Origin: Himantopus leucocephalus
Lineage: Eukaryota; Chordata; Aves; Charadriiformes; Recurvirostridae
Length of the DNA: 64,000 nt
Reading direction: 5' to 3'
Assembly (NCBI GenBank): GCA_003993805.1
Contig: RSEF01000013.1
Coordinates: 19,916,734-19,980,733, forward strand
Part shown: in pieces, positions 49,601 to 61,850 of the stretch
How positions within the stretch are numbered: position 1 is the stretch's first letter
Layout: each line of letters opens with the position of its first letter
Notes under the pieces: generated by a model
Database searches by the model: none
Told to the model about the DNA's origin: nothing
What the model saw: the letters and a program-made list of their open reading frames with translations, nothing else
Position numbers and translations under genes: made by a program

Positions 49601-52600
49601 CATCGCCAGGGAGGAGAGACGCAGAGGAGTTCATTGGGAGCCCTGTAGAACGGGATTTATGTTAATCTCCAGATAAACGTATTTTAAATCAAAATCTTCT
49701 GTGACCCCAGCAGTGTTCGTCCTGGAAATGTAATGCTTTTTACTGTGATTTGTCTGCTTATTTTATTTTCAATTTGATCTTAAATGTGTTTTCACAATGG
49801 TAAACTCAGTTTTGATGATACAAACTTTTATATACTGTTCCTGTACTTTTTCAATATTTTCTGTCTTGCTTTTAACCCTAGTAAAAACTGGAAATTTATA
49901 AACTTATTCAGCCACGTTCTTGCAGCTTTTATATGATCTGAAAATTGTATAAATAGAGAAAAGCTTACGTCATGTGTTTTAAACTCGTGATTGCGTGAAT
50001 ATTGCACACGTGAGGCAGGATCATTTTGGCACTCTACAAGGAATGATCACTTCCACTCTGGCCACAGCTCAAAAGCGTCATCCACTTGCCGTGGCCGGGT
50101 CCCTTGCGTGGGGACGGGTGGGTGGGTGTTCACTGCGCGTCAGTAACGTCTTTGCCATGAGGGATGTTCCACGTGGATGCGTGTGACACACAGCGAGCTC
50201 CATGCTGGTGTTTGGTCTGGGGGTGCCGGTGCCGCATCGCTCAGCGCTGTGTGTGTGTGTGTGTGTGACACGGGCAGTGGTGAAGCAGAGCTTTACTGCT
50301 GCTGCTCCCCGTGTGCCGTGTAACCAAACCGCGGGGTTTCACACCAAAATGCAGCGCCTGAAGGGCAGAAGCTGCTATGGTGACCCGCAAAGGTGTGGCA
50401 AGAGCGGGATTTGAACCCGCCTGGGTTCACTGCCCCTGAACCCCTCCTCACTCCCCGGGCGTTTGGCCCCGGTCTGGGTGGGCTGCGGCACCGGGATGGG
50501 CCCAGTGTCCGTCCGTCCCACCAGAGGACGTGCTCAGAGGGACAAACTCGTGTCCTGCAGCCTGGAAAAAAGCTCTGCCAGTGGTGGGGAGGCTCCAGCC
50601 CGGCCCTGGTGTCACCCCTGGCTCCGGGGTTTGGCTGCTGTGGTGTTATTCATCTTATTTTTCAGGAGTCGAACCCGTTTTGCGCTTTGTCTTGCTGTGC
50701 CTCGACGTGTCAGTGCGGCACTGCTCAGAGACTGCACTCAATGACGTTTTTGAGTTAATTATAGCTTGGTCTGCGCATCTTACACCAATAACCTTAAAGC
50801 ACTCCTGCTCTGTGATTTATTTAAATGCTAATAAATTATACATTTCTGGCACTTTAGTAATTCATGTGAAAATTATTTGGAGTCAACTCAACATAACGTA
50901 CCTCTGTGTGCTCTCTGGTGGCTAAAGATATGTCAGACAACGATTTCATCCACTCTTCCTTTCCACTTTTTAACGTGACTTTGGGTTATCTGTGGGTCAC
51001 TGAAGAGTGAGGAAGACTTCTTGAATGAGCACATTTCCAACTGTTGATGTCTCTATTATGAAAGAGGGAGTTAAGTCTAGATCAGGATAAAAGTGTACGC
51101 GACCATAAGCATATATCGGACTGTAAGAAAGTATTTTCAGGCTGTACTTGTGTGCCGTGGAAGCTTTAATATCAGTGCGCAGAGACTGATGTGACAGGGA
51201 GAAAAGTAGTGAGACTTGTTAATTTAACCACAAAATATGTTAATGTCTGAGGTTTGCCTGTGGTGGAAGGAATGGATTCTTACAGATTCACATTGCCCCA
51301 AAAGTGTTTGGTTGTCCATTTGAGGAAAAGCCTAATCAAGGGTTGCAAAACTTGGTGCCACGCGGTTTAGGGTGCTGTGACTCCCTAAACCAGGGGAGGA
51401 AAGACTCTCCCCTTCCTCTGCCGGGCGACGCTCCTGGCACAAACCCTCGCAAACAGCCGCACTGTTTTGCAGCTGCTCTGGAAGCCTGAGGAGCTCAGGG
51501 TGGAGAGAGCCCTCACTGCCCCGGAGAAAGAGCAGCCGCAACGCGCAAGAAGCACCAGCGACGGAGCATCGCTCCCACCGGCACGAAACCGCTGTTCGGT
51601 GTCCTTCATAAGAGAAGGTGTAATCTTCACCCCCCTCTCCTGAGCGAGCCTAATTTCATCACAAACTCCTGCGTAGCTGTTGAGGGGGCACCTTTTGGGA
51701 CACTGTTAGGCGCGGAGACCCGTGACCCTTCCCAGGCAGCCCTGGTGGGACGGGGGGGCTGTGGGGGCACCGGGCAGGCGATGCCGCTGCTGCGCTGAAC
51801 CTGCTTTTAGACGGGGTGGGAGCTCCTGTCCCTGCCTGCATCCCGACACGGCTGCACATCGCCCTGGGCTTGCTCCTCACGCCACTGCGGCTCAGGCACT
51901 GACCTCGAGCAGTGCCCCCCGTTGTCCGAGCTCGCGCCGGCTTTGGGAGCAGCCAGCACCTTCCCCGCACCCGCTGCGCTCCCTGGGCCGCCCGTCCCTG
52001 GCAAAACCCACCTATGAGCACCCCCTGCACCTCTCCCATTTTTGTGCAGGCACATACACCTTTCCGCAGCAGGCGGCACGGTGGCACCACCGAGTCGGGA
52101 GCCGGTGCCGAGTTACACAACCGCGGGGCTGGTGCAGGATAGAACCGTGTCGCCTCCGCGCCCCGGGATGCGGCTGAGCGCCGGGTTAGGAGCTGAGCGG
52201 GGTGTTCCTTCGGGAATACTCCCCGGGGATTTCTCTAATGCTTTTAATACAGAAACCTTCTGCTACTTTGGAAATATTTCTTGCCCACAGTGCTTTCTAA
52301 CCGGGGTGTTTGCGTCTAAGCCTGAAGCAGGGTAGGAACTTGGGGCTTTCTTCTCCTGAGCACAGCGAGGCCTCTTGGTGTGTCTGACAGGTGGAAAACT
52401 GTGCAAGAAGCAAAGCGATGTCACACCAAAGCTACGCTGAGCTGCTGTTAACAGTGAGTAGCGCGCACAGCCGGCGAGCATCTGCTGTGGCAGAGGGCCG
52501 GCACCGCACCGTCCCGCGTCCGCTTCAATAACACATCGCCGAGAGCCACGGGAAACCGCGGCCCGTCAGCGCTGGCACCGCTGTGGGTGGCGTGGGCACA

Positions 52601-54420
52601 CCGCTGACCGCACACACGCTCTGGCCACTGACCCTTTGTTTTCCCCGCACTCGCATGCAGCAGTCGGTGTGACTCCCTCAGTTAAACCCCAAGAAATGTG
52701 ACCGTGGAAGAGATGAGTTTAACGTCGGGTGACAGGACTTCTCCCCACCCCCTTTGATTGTTACATTTTAATTTCAAATTTTAATGAAGATTTCAGGCAG
52801 CATTAACGTAACAGGGACGGGAAGGCAGCGCGAAGCCGAGTGACTCCGCAGGGCGCAGCAGCACCCAGCAGTTCCCGGGAGCTCCCTGCGGCGCTCAGCC
52901 CGTGGGGCACGGCCGCCCGCAGCACTCCCCCACCCCTCGGTGTGCGCTCCCAGGGCGCCTCATCAAACCCGAACACATTCAAAGTGAATCCCAAGGCCGA
53001 TACGATGGAAAAGTGTTTGAGCACCTGGAGCAGCAAAATTCTGGGCTGGGTTATTAAATCAGCTTGTTTGGGGATGCCTGGGAGGGAAGGGCTTTGTCTG
53101 CCGCGACTGCAGCTATGAGAGCGCTCCGGGATTTAAGCAGTTTGACCCCCTTCTTGGGCTAGTTTTAAGATGCAGCGGCTCTAATGGAATTTTGAACTGT
53201 GTTGGACATGTAGAGGAGAGATTTTGTACTATGGGCAAGTCTTAAAATCCCTTCAGTTTGGAAAAATTCTTTGGATTTTTTTTATCCACTTTGAAAGTGG
53301 AAAAATACATGTATTTGCTCTCACGGGTTTATAGATGATGATCAAACTGTGGCTAATATGGGACAAACAGCTATGCTGGCAGCAATGTGTGAGGATGCTG
53401 AACTGCTTTCTCTGGCACTGTTTGCCTGAGTTTTCTTACTGTTGAATTTTGCCGGGCAGTGCAGGGTCGTGCCTATTTCTGCTCCGCACCCCGTGGCTCC
53501 TTCAGTTGGGTGTGGAGGCAAACGCCCCTCTGAACTAGACGGAGGATGTTTAAGAGTCGCTGCTTAAATGCACGCTGAACAGTCCTCACTCTGCTCTTGT
53601 TCAAGAAATAAACTATTTCACAGCAACCAAAAAAATAGCTTCAGGCCACTAAATTTTGGCACAGCAAGAGTATTTGAAGTCCTTTTTTGGCTACATAACC
53701 TTTGCCCCTTTGAAGGAAATACATTTTTAATTTTGTTTAACATTTCAAGCTCTTGTTTAAAAGCAACTTGTTCTCTAATTATGCTGTGATTTTTAAAAAT
53801 ATTGTTTTTATAAACAAAGCCATTAATTTTTAAGTGTTCTGTTAGGCAAATGTCTAAACAGCATGATTTTTGTGGGTTCAATTCATTACATTCCCCCAGA
53901 CAAAGGCCCAGCATGACAAGTCAGCCCTAAAACCTGCCGGCAGTTCCCCTCTGTCGGGTGTCCCGAGGCGGTGCTGCCCCAGCACTGGGCCCACTGACCC
54001 CCAACTGGCGCGAAGGACCAGAAGGGCCGAATGCGGGTTTTGTTCAAATATTCAGTCTCTGGTTCAGGGCTGAGCAGTCGAGTCCCGGTTCTTCCTCTTT
54101 CCTGTGGTTGGATTTTTGTTTGCCTTGTCTCCTTCCCTTAACCTTCCCCGCCAAGGGCTGACTCCCAACCCAGCCGGGGGGGCCCCATCGCTTCTTCACC
54201 AGCGTTCGCTCCTGCCGGCGGCTGATGCTGAGCTGGAGAGTCTCTCAGTTCAATCTTGTGACAACGGATGGCGTTAAAAAGCAACAGCAACCCCGGATTC
54301 CTGACGGAGAAACCTGCAAGCCAAGGGCAAGACGTTGGGGGCAGCCGGGCAAAACGTATCAATGTTGTTCTTTCTCCATCCTCCCCAAGATTGCCCTGAC
54401 AAAGATACAGCTGTTTGACT
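46661..54420. other. Intergenic DNA between RBM27 and POU4F3, first half
   Basis: Alternates GC-rich blocks (47950-48720, 49050-49640, 51360-52240, 52480-52980) with AT-rich islands (49740-49980, 50745-50890, 53590-53880). Open frames here have no recognisable protein content. A (TG)10 microsatellite lies at 50248-50267. I recognise no gene or transposon. Confidence 0.6.
50248..50267. repeat. (TG)10 microsatellite
   Basis: Perfect dinucleotide repeat in intergenic DNA. Confidence 0.9.
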
Positions 54421-54459
54421 TGTTGATTAGCAAAAACATTAGCAGACCTACTGTTTCAG

Positions 54460-54500
54460 GATATGAATAATTAATGTTTGTTCCTCATTAATTTCTTGTG
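54460..54500. promoter_or_regulatory. Candidate POU class IV binding-site pair upstream of POU4F3
   Basis: ATAATTAAT at 54468-54476, within TGAATAATTAATG, and CTCATTAAT at 54484-54492. Both match published Brn-3 recognition sequences and are 16 bp apart, 7.3 kb upstream of the POU4F3 start codon in an AT-rich island. Binding is inferred from motif only. Confidence 0.4.
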
Positions 54501-57240
54501 GAACAGAGTCCTGTTAGACTACATTTAGATGTATTTCTAGAATTAGGAGCAAATATAACAAGAAAGAGATGCCTGACAGATAAGTGCTCTGTTTCCCCCC
54601 CCCCAGGAAAATATTGTCATGTTGCTCCTATTATCTCCATCAGGAACAGATCGGGTTTATTTTTAACAAGCACTGATGTGTCCTTTCTTACAATTTTAAT
54701 TTCAGGGAATGATACAAGAAAGAAGCTCTATAATTCATGCACGTTACAAACGAGTACAAGGCAGACCTCCCAGTTAGCATGAACGGTCTGGCATCTTGCA
54801 TTCCTGGGACCTCAAATCAAAACCTTGTTTACTGAAAAATTCAAAAATAAGATTGCATCAGCTTTCCGCATGCTACTGCTGGAAGACAGGCTGTTTGTTC
54901 TGCCTCCGTGAAACAGGCATTTCAACGCCACAGCGGAGCTTTGGCACTTCTAATTTTCTAATATGGCCATGATGCTTTTCTAATACTAAAGGCTTTTTCA
55001 GATTTGATGCAGGACTGACACTCGCGAACACCCACCCAGCCCTCTGGAGCGGCCGTGCCCACCGTCTGTGGCCAGCAACATGCCCGAGACTTTGCTCCCC
55101 GAGAGCTCCTCTGCGTGCAGCCATCAAAACTTCGGTTTGTTTTTTAATTGCAGAAGATGAGAGCGAGCACTTATAATTTAATTTGAAGCAGCGCACAAAC
55201 ACCAGGTACTTCCCCTTTCCTCTCCTCGGAAGGCAGTCTGGCGGCCAGGCTGATGCCCAGTCCTTCGGGAGCCCGCGCCGGGGGGCTGGCACGTGGCGGC
55301 CCCGGCTGAGTGGCCGCGCAGGCGTCCCCTGCCCCCAGAGGAAGACCGTCCTGTCTTCGCCGAGACGAAGAGCCGCGAGGGATGGAGTCCTGGCAGGGAA
55401 ACTTCACCGCTACTTCCAGCACCAGGAGCAATAGCCCCTGCGCGTAGTCGTTCTGCTTCCCACCACCCCTCCCGCACCCGCGGGTTTCCCTCCCTGCTCT
55501 GTTCGACCCGGGCTTTCCAGCTCTCAGCCGCGCCACCGGCACAAGGCAGGAACGGCACAAGACAAATCATGGAAGAGAGAGGTACGGGACAGAAGCACGT
55601 GTCGCAAAATCTGCTTGTTAAGTCAGATTAGTTGTGTGTGCTGCTGTGAACGGGTCGGCACCGAGATCCACAGCCGGTGTGGAAAATGCGCAGTCACCAC
55701 CAGGGACACGTGGGGAGGTCCAGCACGTCCAGGGGACAGCGAGCAGAGCCGGGGCGTGGAGCCACCACTGCCGGCTGGGAAAGCCCATGCTTGGAGCAGC
55801 ATGTGCTTGGGTGATGGTGGCAGAGCGGCACAGCTCAGGAACGCTCGCTGCCAGCGCAGGTGGGTAACGCTGGTGAGACAAGTACTTACGGGAAATTTCT
55901 ATTGCTCTTGTCTCAATGAAATGCCGTGCCTTTGTTCTCTCAAATCCCTGTGAGGAGGAGTAATCGGCAGTCACAGAATGGTTACGAGATGGTGTCTGCT
56001 GCCGTGTAACTATGCGCATTGCAGTTTTCTGATTTTAATTTGTTGTCATTATTCTCTTCCAGGCTCCGGCAATTTTGGGGTAAGCAGTTTGCCAGCGAAA
56101 AATGTGTGTCCCGCTGCAAGTTCATGTTACTTCACTGAAGGGCCTTTTCCCTGGGTGGATGCCGGGAGACTGCCGCGGTGAGCTCCAAACCCGCTCTGCC
56201 ACATGGCAGACACCTCGGTGCGCTCTGCCCTGCGCACGCCGCGCGCTCCAGCCCCAGGGAGAGCGCAGGCACCAGCCCCCGTCTCTCACCACCCCGGTTC
56301 TTAGGGCCGGCGCAGCTCCCCAGACCCACAGCTCTGGCTCTTGATCTGCTTCTCTGAAGGAGGAATGCCGGCCCCGGCAGCAACCTGTATTTCCCTGAGC
56401 TGTGCCGGGTCGCTCAGACTGACTCCGGCGCACGGGGGCTGCATGTCGAATGCTCACTGCAATTTTTTGGCCGTATTTACTGTCGGCGTGTAGCTCAGTG
56501 ACTGGTGCTGCAGGTTTTACCTGGGATGCGCTGCTGCGTGCCGGCTGGCTCCAGCTTTGGTTTCACAGCTCATCTGCGTGACTATGAGAGCCGTGCACCT
56601 GGGGCTCACCCCCGCAGCAGCCGGTGCGGACATCCTCCCAGTGGCTCCGGGCTTCTTCCCGTGTTCACATTCATCCCTGCCCGCTGGGCTGCGGTGACCC
56701 TCGGCAAGCTGCTGAGGCCCCAGCGCCCGACCCGTTAGCGCAGGGAGGTGGCTCAGGAGTGGTGGGAAATGTGCTTTTGTCTTAAACTGTCTACAGGATC
56801 TCTCTGCCGCGGGGCCCCGCTGAGCATCTCTGCTGAGCGGTACCTTTGTGGCGATGCCACTTGCAGCTTTTCTGTTCCCACCTGTATTAAAAACTTCCTA
56901 GAATGAGGATGGTCCTTCCCCAGCCCCTCACTTTAACCCTTCAAGTTCTTCTTCAAAACACCCTCCCAGCACCTTTCGTCCTCTCCAGCCTTCTCTTGTG
57001 GGCCAGGCCCCCGCTGGCCCCTCGCTGTGCCCGCACTGGCTGCAGTCGCAGCTGCAGCACAGCCCTGCCTCTGTCTAACCCCGTTACTTTCAGCCCTGCG
57101 GAGGAATGGACTGCTGCAAAACCCGAGCGCTCTGGGTGACACTCTATAGCCTCGGAGACTTCCTCGCTGTCAGAGCCCTCTCCTTTGAAAGCCCGACACG
57201 GCGTGGCCTCGCCACTGAGCCGGGCAGCTCCTGTAACTTA
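54501..57240. other. Intergenic DNA, mostly GC-rich
   Basis: AT-rich until about 54880, then GC-rich with many short chance open frames on both strands. No gene recognised. Confidence 0.6.
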
Positions 57241-57380
57241 GCAACTTTCTTTTTGCTTTGTTAAGTTGGGCTCTTCAATCTCCTTAATGAATAAGAGAAT
57301 CAAGCCAGGTAATTGATGCTTGGCCGTTTAGCTGATGAATAATTGACTGTCTGGGTAATCCTAGATATTTCCTCGATCAG
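57240..57380. promoter_or_regulatory. AT-rich island with homeodomain/POU-like sites (candidate enhancer)
   Basis: Contains CTTAATGAATAAG and GATGAATAATTGA in a compact, non-repetitive, AT-rich block between GC-rich flanks, 4.4 kb upstream of POU4F3. The composition is typical of conserved non-coding elements near developmental regulators. Conservation is untested. Confidence 0.3.
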
Positions 57381-58890
57381 ATTGTGCAGTGGAACAGCCA
57401 TATCATACCGGGTGCAGCATGGCTCCCGCTTTTAGCGTACTAGAAATGAGCTGCGCAGACCCGGGTTCTGCAGGAACCTTCCACAGTCAGCGCCCGTCAC
57501 CCGCCCTCCCACGGGCTGGGCCCTTTGTGAGAGCAGGCTGCACCCCAGCAGCAGGACTCGTTTTGTCAGTGTTGCAGAAGTCTACCCCAGAAAAGCCAGA
57601 TTCGCAGGAAATTATGTGGTTGTTTTAAATAGTAATTGAAGAAAATTTAATGGGGCAAGTGATTGGCTTTGCGACAGCAATAGGTAGTGCTGCTCACAGC
57701 CCGTTGTAGAGAGAGTGTTAGCATGGGTTGTGTGTTAAATAACACATTTATATTTCAAACTTCCCAGCAGTCCTGTGTAAGCTATTACTGTGTAATTTTT
57801 AAACTAAATCGAATGAATGCAATAAACCAAGAGCCTATCAACAACACTCTGACTGCGATGGGCTTCGAATTAAATTCTAAATAAGAACAGAATATTTATA
57901 TATATTAGGAAAATGAATAGCAATCTTAGACTTGTGACAAAGAATAAAATAGGACACACTTCTAATCTGACTTTTACCTTCAGATTTTCAATGAGTCACT
58001 GGTGATGTTTCATCAGGGTATGGGTTTGGTGGTTTTTTTCCTTCCAGAAATGTTATTAATTATTTACTAGTATGTGAATGATCTCTGAAATCTATTGCAG
58101 TGACACCTTTGAGTCTGCAGATAGTTTCTGATGGCAAACCATCTGGGCTCTTTTAACTTGTTATTGTTTATCCCTTGGACTTCTCTCCTCTGTTTGTAAG
58201 GTGTAACGTCAGTAGACAGGGCCAGGAACATCAATATTTTACAGCTTTAATTAAAGGGAGCTCAGCAGCTAGATTACCCAGTCCGGTTTCTTTCAAAGCG
58301 GCTGCCTTCAGGGGGGAAGGAAAGACTGTGCTTAAAACTGGCGGTGAGGAAAGGTGTTCCTGGGGTGGGCTGTGACAGGAGACAGGTCTGGACTGTGACA
58401 CAAGTCCCGAACCAGGCTCTGTACCCAAACGTGCAATGCTTGGCTGCAGCGCATCCTCCGAACAGGGCGTGCAGTTTCACACGGGAACGGGGGAAGGAGG
58501 TGTCTGAGGGCTCCGACATCTCCTCCTGGCTTGAAAGGGAAGAAAGCAACAGCAGAGATGGGAACAAGGTGCCAGTCGAGAGCCAATGCGCTCGGAGCCA
58601 GGGCTGCGGAGACGTGCCCTGACGAACAGGCACTACCTCGGGCTTTATACCCAGCTTTCCATTTGCGTCCTTTTATTTATTTACATTAACCAGACAGTGC
58701 TAAATAAAGGGACGATTAAAAACAAAACAAAACAAAGGCCTGAAATTTATCCCTCTATTAATTACTTCCAACGCAGCAGGACTGCCTATAAATATGGTGC
58801 CACTTTAGATAAAACTTTCATGCAGCTATTTAGGCCCTCTGAAATATAAATGATTTCCTTTAAATTTTTTATCATAAATCAGGGCTTGGA
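57381..58890. other. Intergenic DNA, mixed composition
   Basis: GC-rich to 57620, AT-rich 57620-58260, GC-rich to 58640, AT-rich to 58880. An (AAAAC)n-like tract lies at 58717-58736. No gene recognised. Confidence 0.6.
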
Positions 58891-58899
58891 GCTTTACGA

Positions 58900-59460
58900 C
58901 AACGCGCCGGTTCCCCCCGATGGGAGGGAGCTGCTCCGCCAGCTCGCTCCTCCGCGCCGCTCGCAGCCGGACCCCTGCGCCCCTTTCCCCGCCTGCGCGC
59001 AGGACTGGGGGCGACGGCGTGGGGCGGCCGCGGTCCTGCGTGACCCGTGCACCCACCCTGCGCCCCCCGCCGCGGGCGCTGTCCGCGGTGCTGGCGCTGT
59101 CCGCGGTGCTGGCGCTGTCCGCGGTGCTGCAGCCCGCCGCCCGCCCGGCCCCGCTGCGCCCCCCCGAGCCCCCGGCCCGCCCGGGGCCCCCCGCGCCGCC
59201 GGCAGCAGCTCCCCGCTGGGGGTCGGGCCGACCCGCGGAGGCTCCGGGTGGGGAGCGCTCGCTCGGTGCTGCCGTGCGGGACCGGCGGGGGAAACCCCCC
59301 CGAAACGCCGTGACCTGCTGAGCGCGGCGCGCAGGCAGCGGCCCCCCCGCCGCCGGGCAGAGCCCGGGCAGGGGACCCCAGCTCACCCCACAAGCTGCTG
59401 CTCTCACAAACCGGCACTTCCCTCTGCAGCGTTTCTCGGCGCCTCGTCCCATCAGCTCAC
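58900..59460. other. CpG-dense island without an assignable gene
   Basis: GC- and CpG-rich block about 2.3 kb upstream of POU4F3. Open frames on both strands are long only because stop codons are rare at this composition. Contains three exact 18-bp tandem units (59076-59129). Could be a promoter of a non-coding transcript or a regulatory island. Confidence 0.5.
59076..59129. repeat. 18-bp tandem repeat, three exact copies
   Basis: Unit gcgctgtccgcggtgctg at 59076-59093, 59094-59111 and 59112-59129 with no mismatches. Confidence 0.95.
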
Positions 59461-59611
59461 TCTGCGCTCCTGCATCTTTTGGGGAGAGAACAGCTCTCTA
59501 AGTGTGCGTAGCAGACGGTGAATCTTTCTTCTTTGGAGTGAAGTATAAAACAGGCTACTTCTTGTCATTTAGCCTGCATTTTCACCTGCTGCGAGATAGA
59601 GGCAAGATGTT

Positions 59612-59873
59612 TAAAAGGTTTTAAACTGAAAGAGGGGAGATTTAGATGCGATATTAGGAAGAAATTTTTCACTCTGCGGGTGGTGAGCCCCTGGCGCAGG
59701 TTGCCCCGAGAAGCTGTGGCTGCCCCATCCCTGGAGGTGTTCAAGGCCAGGTTGGACGGGGCTTGGAGCAAGCTGGGCTGGGGGGAGGTGTCCCTGCCCG
59801 GGGCAGGGGGGGTTGGAACTGGATGGGCTTTAAAGGTCCCCTCCAACCCAAACCATTCTGTGATTCTGTGTTG
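59612..59873 (+). mobile_element. CR1 LINE 3' end, forward orientation
   Basis: Matches the CR1 ORF2 C-terminal and 3' UTR tract: aaactgaaagaggggagatt, aggaagaaatttttcact, ggaggtgttcaaggccaggt, and the terminal attctgtgattctgtg. Truncated at its 5' end, as is usual for CR1. Its sequence is intact enough to suggest a relatively young copy. Confidence 0.93.
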
Positions 59874-61040
59874 CAGGCATCTTTGGGGTGTGTGTGTTCC
59901 CAAAATGAAAGGCATTTTAACACAGAAGTAGTACCTCTTCTTTTCTCTGGCCGCCACATCAAAGTCAATACATTTGTCAGGAAATCAACACAGCAGCTCC
60001 TGTGGTTCTTGATCTGTTTTATTAAGGTTCATAAAACTCTTGGAAACTTTAAGAGCAGATTTTATTTTTGTTTAAGAACTTCAAATTTCCCACTTGCAAA
60101 ATACTTATGTCCCTGGACCATCAAAGTCTCATAGTGTCTGAAGACGTGTGAAGATTAGGAGAGCAAAAATAAAACAACTGCTCACTAGTAGAATGATGCC
60201 AACTTCAGGACTATTTTTCAGGGGGGGGACAGGGTGACGGGGGGACGATTGTCTGTTTTCTTATACTGAGTCAAGGATCAGATGTTTCCAGCCAATAATA
60301 CGTATGTGAGCGTGGCACAGCTCACTTACATCTCTCGGTTTACTTTACTTTCTATACTTGAGAATGTATTTCACAGGATTTATGACAGTTCGCAGCTAGG
60401 GGGGGCGCGTGCTGAGGGAAGGGCAGTGCTGCCATCACCCTGAGCTGCCCCTGCGCCCAGAGCTGTGGCCCCGTCCAGGATCCTGGAGCCTCTCTGGAAC
60501 TTCAAGCTGCACCAAAGACATTTAAGAAGCCCCATATTCTACAGAGACAGATTTCTCACCATTTCCTATGAAAACAAATTCCTTGGTGGAAATATTTCCT
60601 CACACTTTGAGTTGTAGCAGCAGTCCTGCCCGCAGGCCCCAGCCACCCCATCGCGCTGATGGGCACTGCCCGCGGTTGAATGGTTCTCTCCCCAACCCGT
60701 CCCCCCGTGCAGGTCCCACAGGCCCTGGCTCTGGCCCTGCTGCTCTGCTTTCAGTGGGGATCTGCCTCGGTACGGTGTGCAGGATTGATCCCTGAGTGAC
60801 AATTAATGTGGGTGTCTGGGGGGACTGGGTGCCAGAGGAGGGGCACCGGACAGTTTAAACCCTGGCTCGTGATGGCGGGGTGCTAAACACGGTGGCAGCT
60901 CGGGAGGAGCCGGAGCACTGCCTGCTCTCCCAGCCAGCTGTGGAACGGGCTTGGGATACTCAGGCAGTGCTGTAGGGTTTCTATTAGTCATGCAGGAACC
61001 ACAGAAGACGTTTTCCCTTTGATGCACTGTGGCTTGTTTG
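59874..61040. other. Intergenic DNA upstream of the POU4F3 CpG island
   Basis: Mixed composition, no recognised gene or repeat. Confidence 0.6.
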
Positions 61041-61049
61041 CTTTATCCC

Positions 61050-61850
61050 TCTGGCGAGCGAAGGAGCGGCACCAGTCCCCGGGCGTGGGGGCAGAGGAGC
61101 CTTTCTGCAGGGGCTGCAGGGGGGATTTTCGGCGACGGGCGAGTGGCGGGTGCCAGCAGCGTCTGGGTGCAGGGACACCAGACAGGCAGGTCTCCGGGCA
61201 AGGACGGTCCCTCTGGTCCAAACGTCCGCCCGTGGGCTGTACCCACGGAGACATGCCCCCTCCTCCCGTCCCCGTCCGTCGGGACCTGCCGCCCTGCCTC
61301 CTCCCGGCCCGGGGACGGGCAGGACCCGAGCCGGGGGGGGTGGGGGGGTGGGGGGGCACAGCCGGGGCTGCCCGGGGGCCCGGCGAGGCGATGCCCGGCC
61401 CGGTCCGGCCCGGCCGGGGGCTGCGAGTCGCTGCCGGCCCGACGGCGCGTCCCGCCGCCCCGAGCGCGGTGCTGGCGGGCGGGCGGGAGGTCCGGGGGTC
61501 CGGGCGGGTCCGGGGGGTCCCGCTGCCCGTGCGCTGCCCGCGGCGCATCACGCCTGCGCGGGGCCCGCTCCTGGCAGGCGGCGTGTAAGATGAGTGAAGA
61601 AGCGGGTGGGGGGGGGCGGGCGCGCAGGGGAGGCTCTGCCATCGAAAATCGCTCACTCGGGCAGTGGCGAGGCGGAGAGACAACCCCGAGCCGATGTCAG
61701 GGGCTGCCTACCTGCGAGGTGCGCAAAGATGATGGCCATGAACGCCAAGCAGCCGTTCGCCATGCACGCCGCCCTCCAGGAGCCCAAGTTCTCCAGCCTG
61801 CACTCCGGCGCGGAGGCGATGCGCAGAGTTTGCCTCCCGGCCCCGCAGGT
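61050..61850. promoter_or_regulatory. CpG island covering the POU4F3 5' end
   Basis: CpG-dense DNA ending in POU4F3 exon 1, including a G-run block at 61333-61358. Presumably contains the promoter and 5' UTR. No clear TATA box seen. Confidence 0.65.
61729..61848 (+). CDS. POU4F3: POU4F3 exon 1
   Basis: 40 codons ending PAPQ at phase 0, the same length as the mammalian exon. Start chosen at 61729 (ATGATGGCCATG), giving MMAMN. Confidence 0.95.

Noticed and set aside
50404..50420. Sequence resembling a tRNA T-arm on the minus strand (GCGGG, TTCAAAT loop, CCCGC), including a B-box-like GGTTCAAATCC
   Set aside because: No matching acceptor strand, D arm or anticodon arm upstream. A perfect 5-bp hairpin of this kind can arise by chance in GC-rich DNA.
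58138..58146. ACCATCTGG, a match to the ATOH1 E-box consensus upstream of POU4F3
   Set aside because: A single short site with no cluster or conservation evidence; expected by chance at this density.
58826..59521. Overlapping open frames of 181-223 codons on both strands
   Set aside because: Composition artefact of a CpG-rich block. The repeated peptide segments come from the 18-bp tandem repeat, and no family is recognised.
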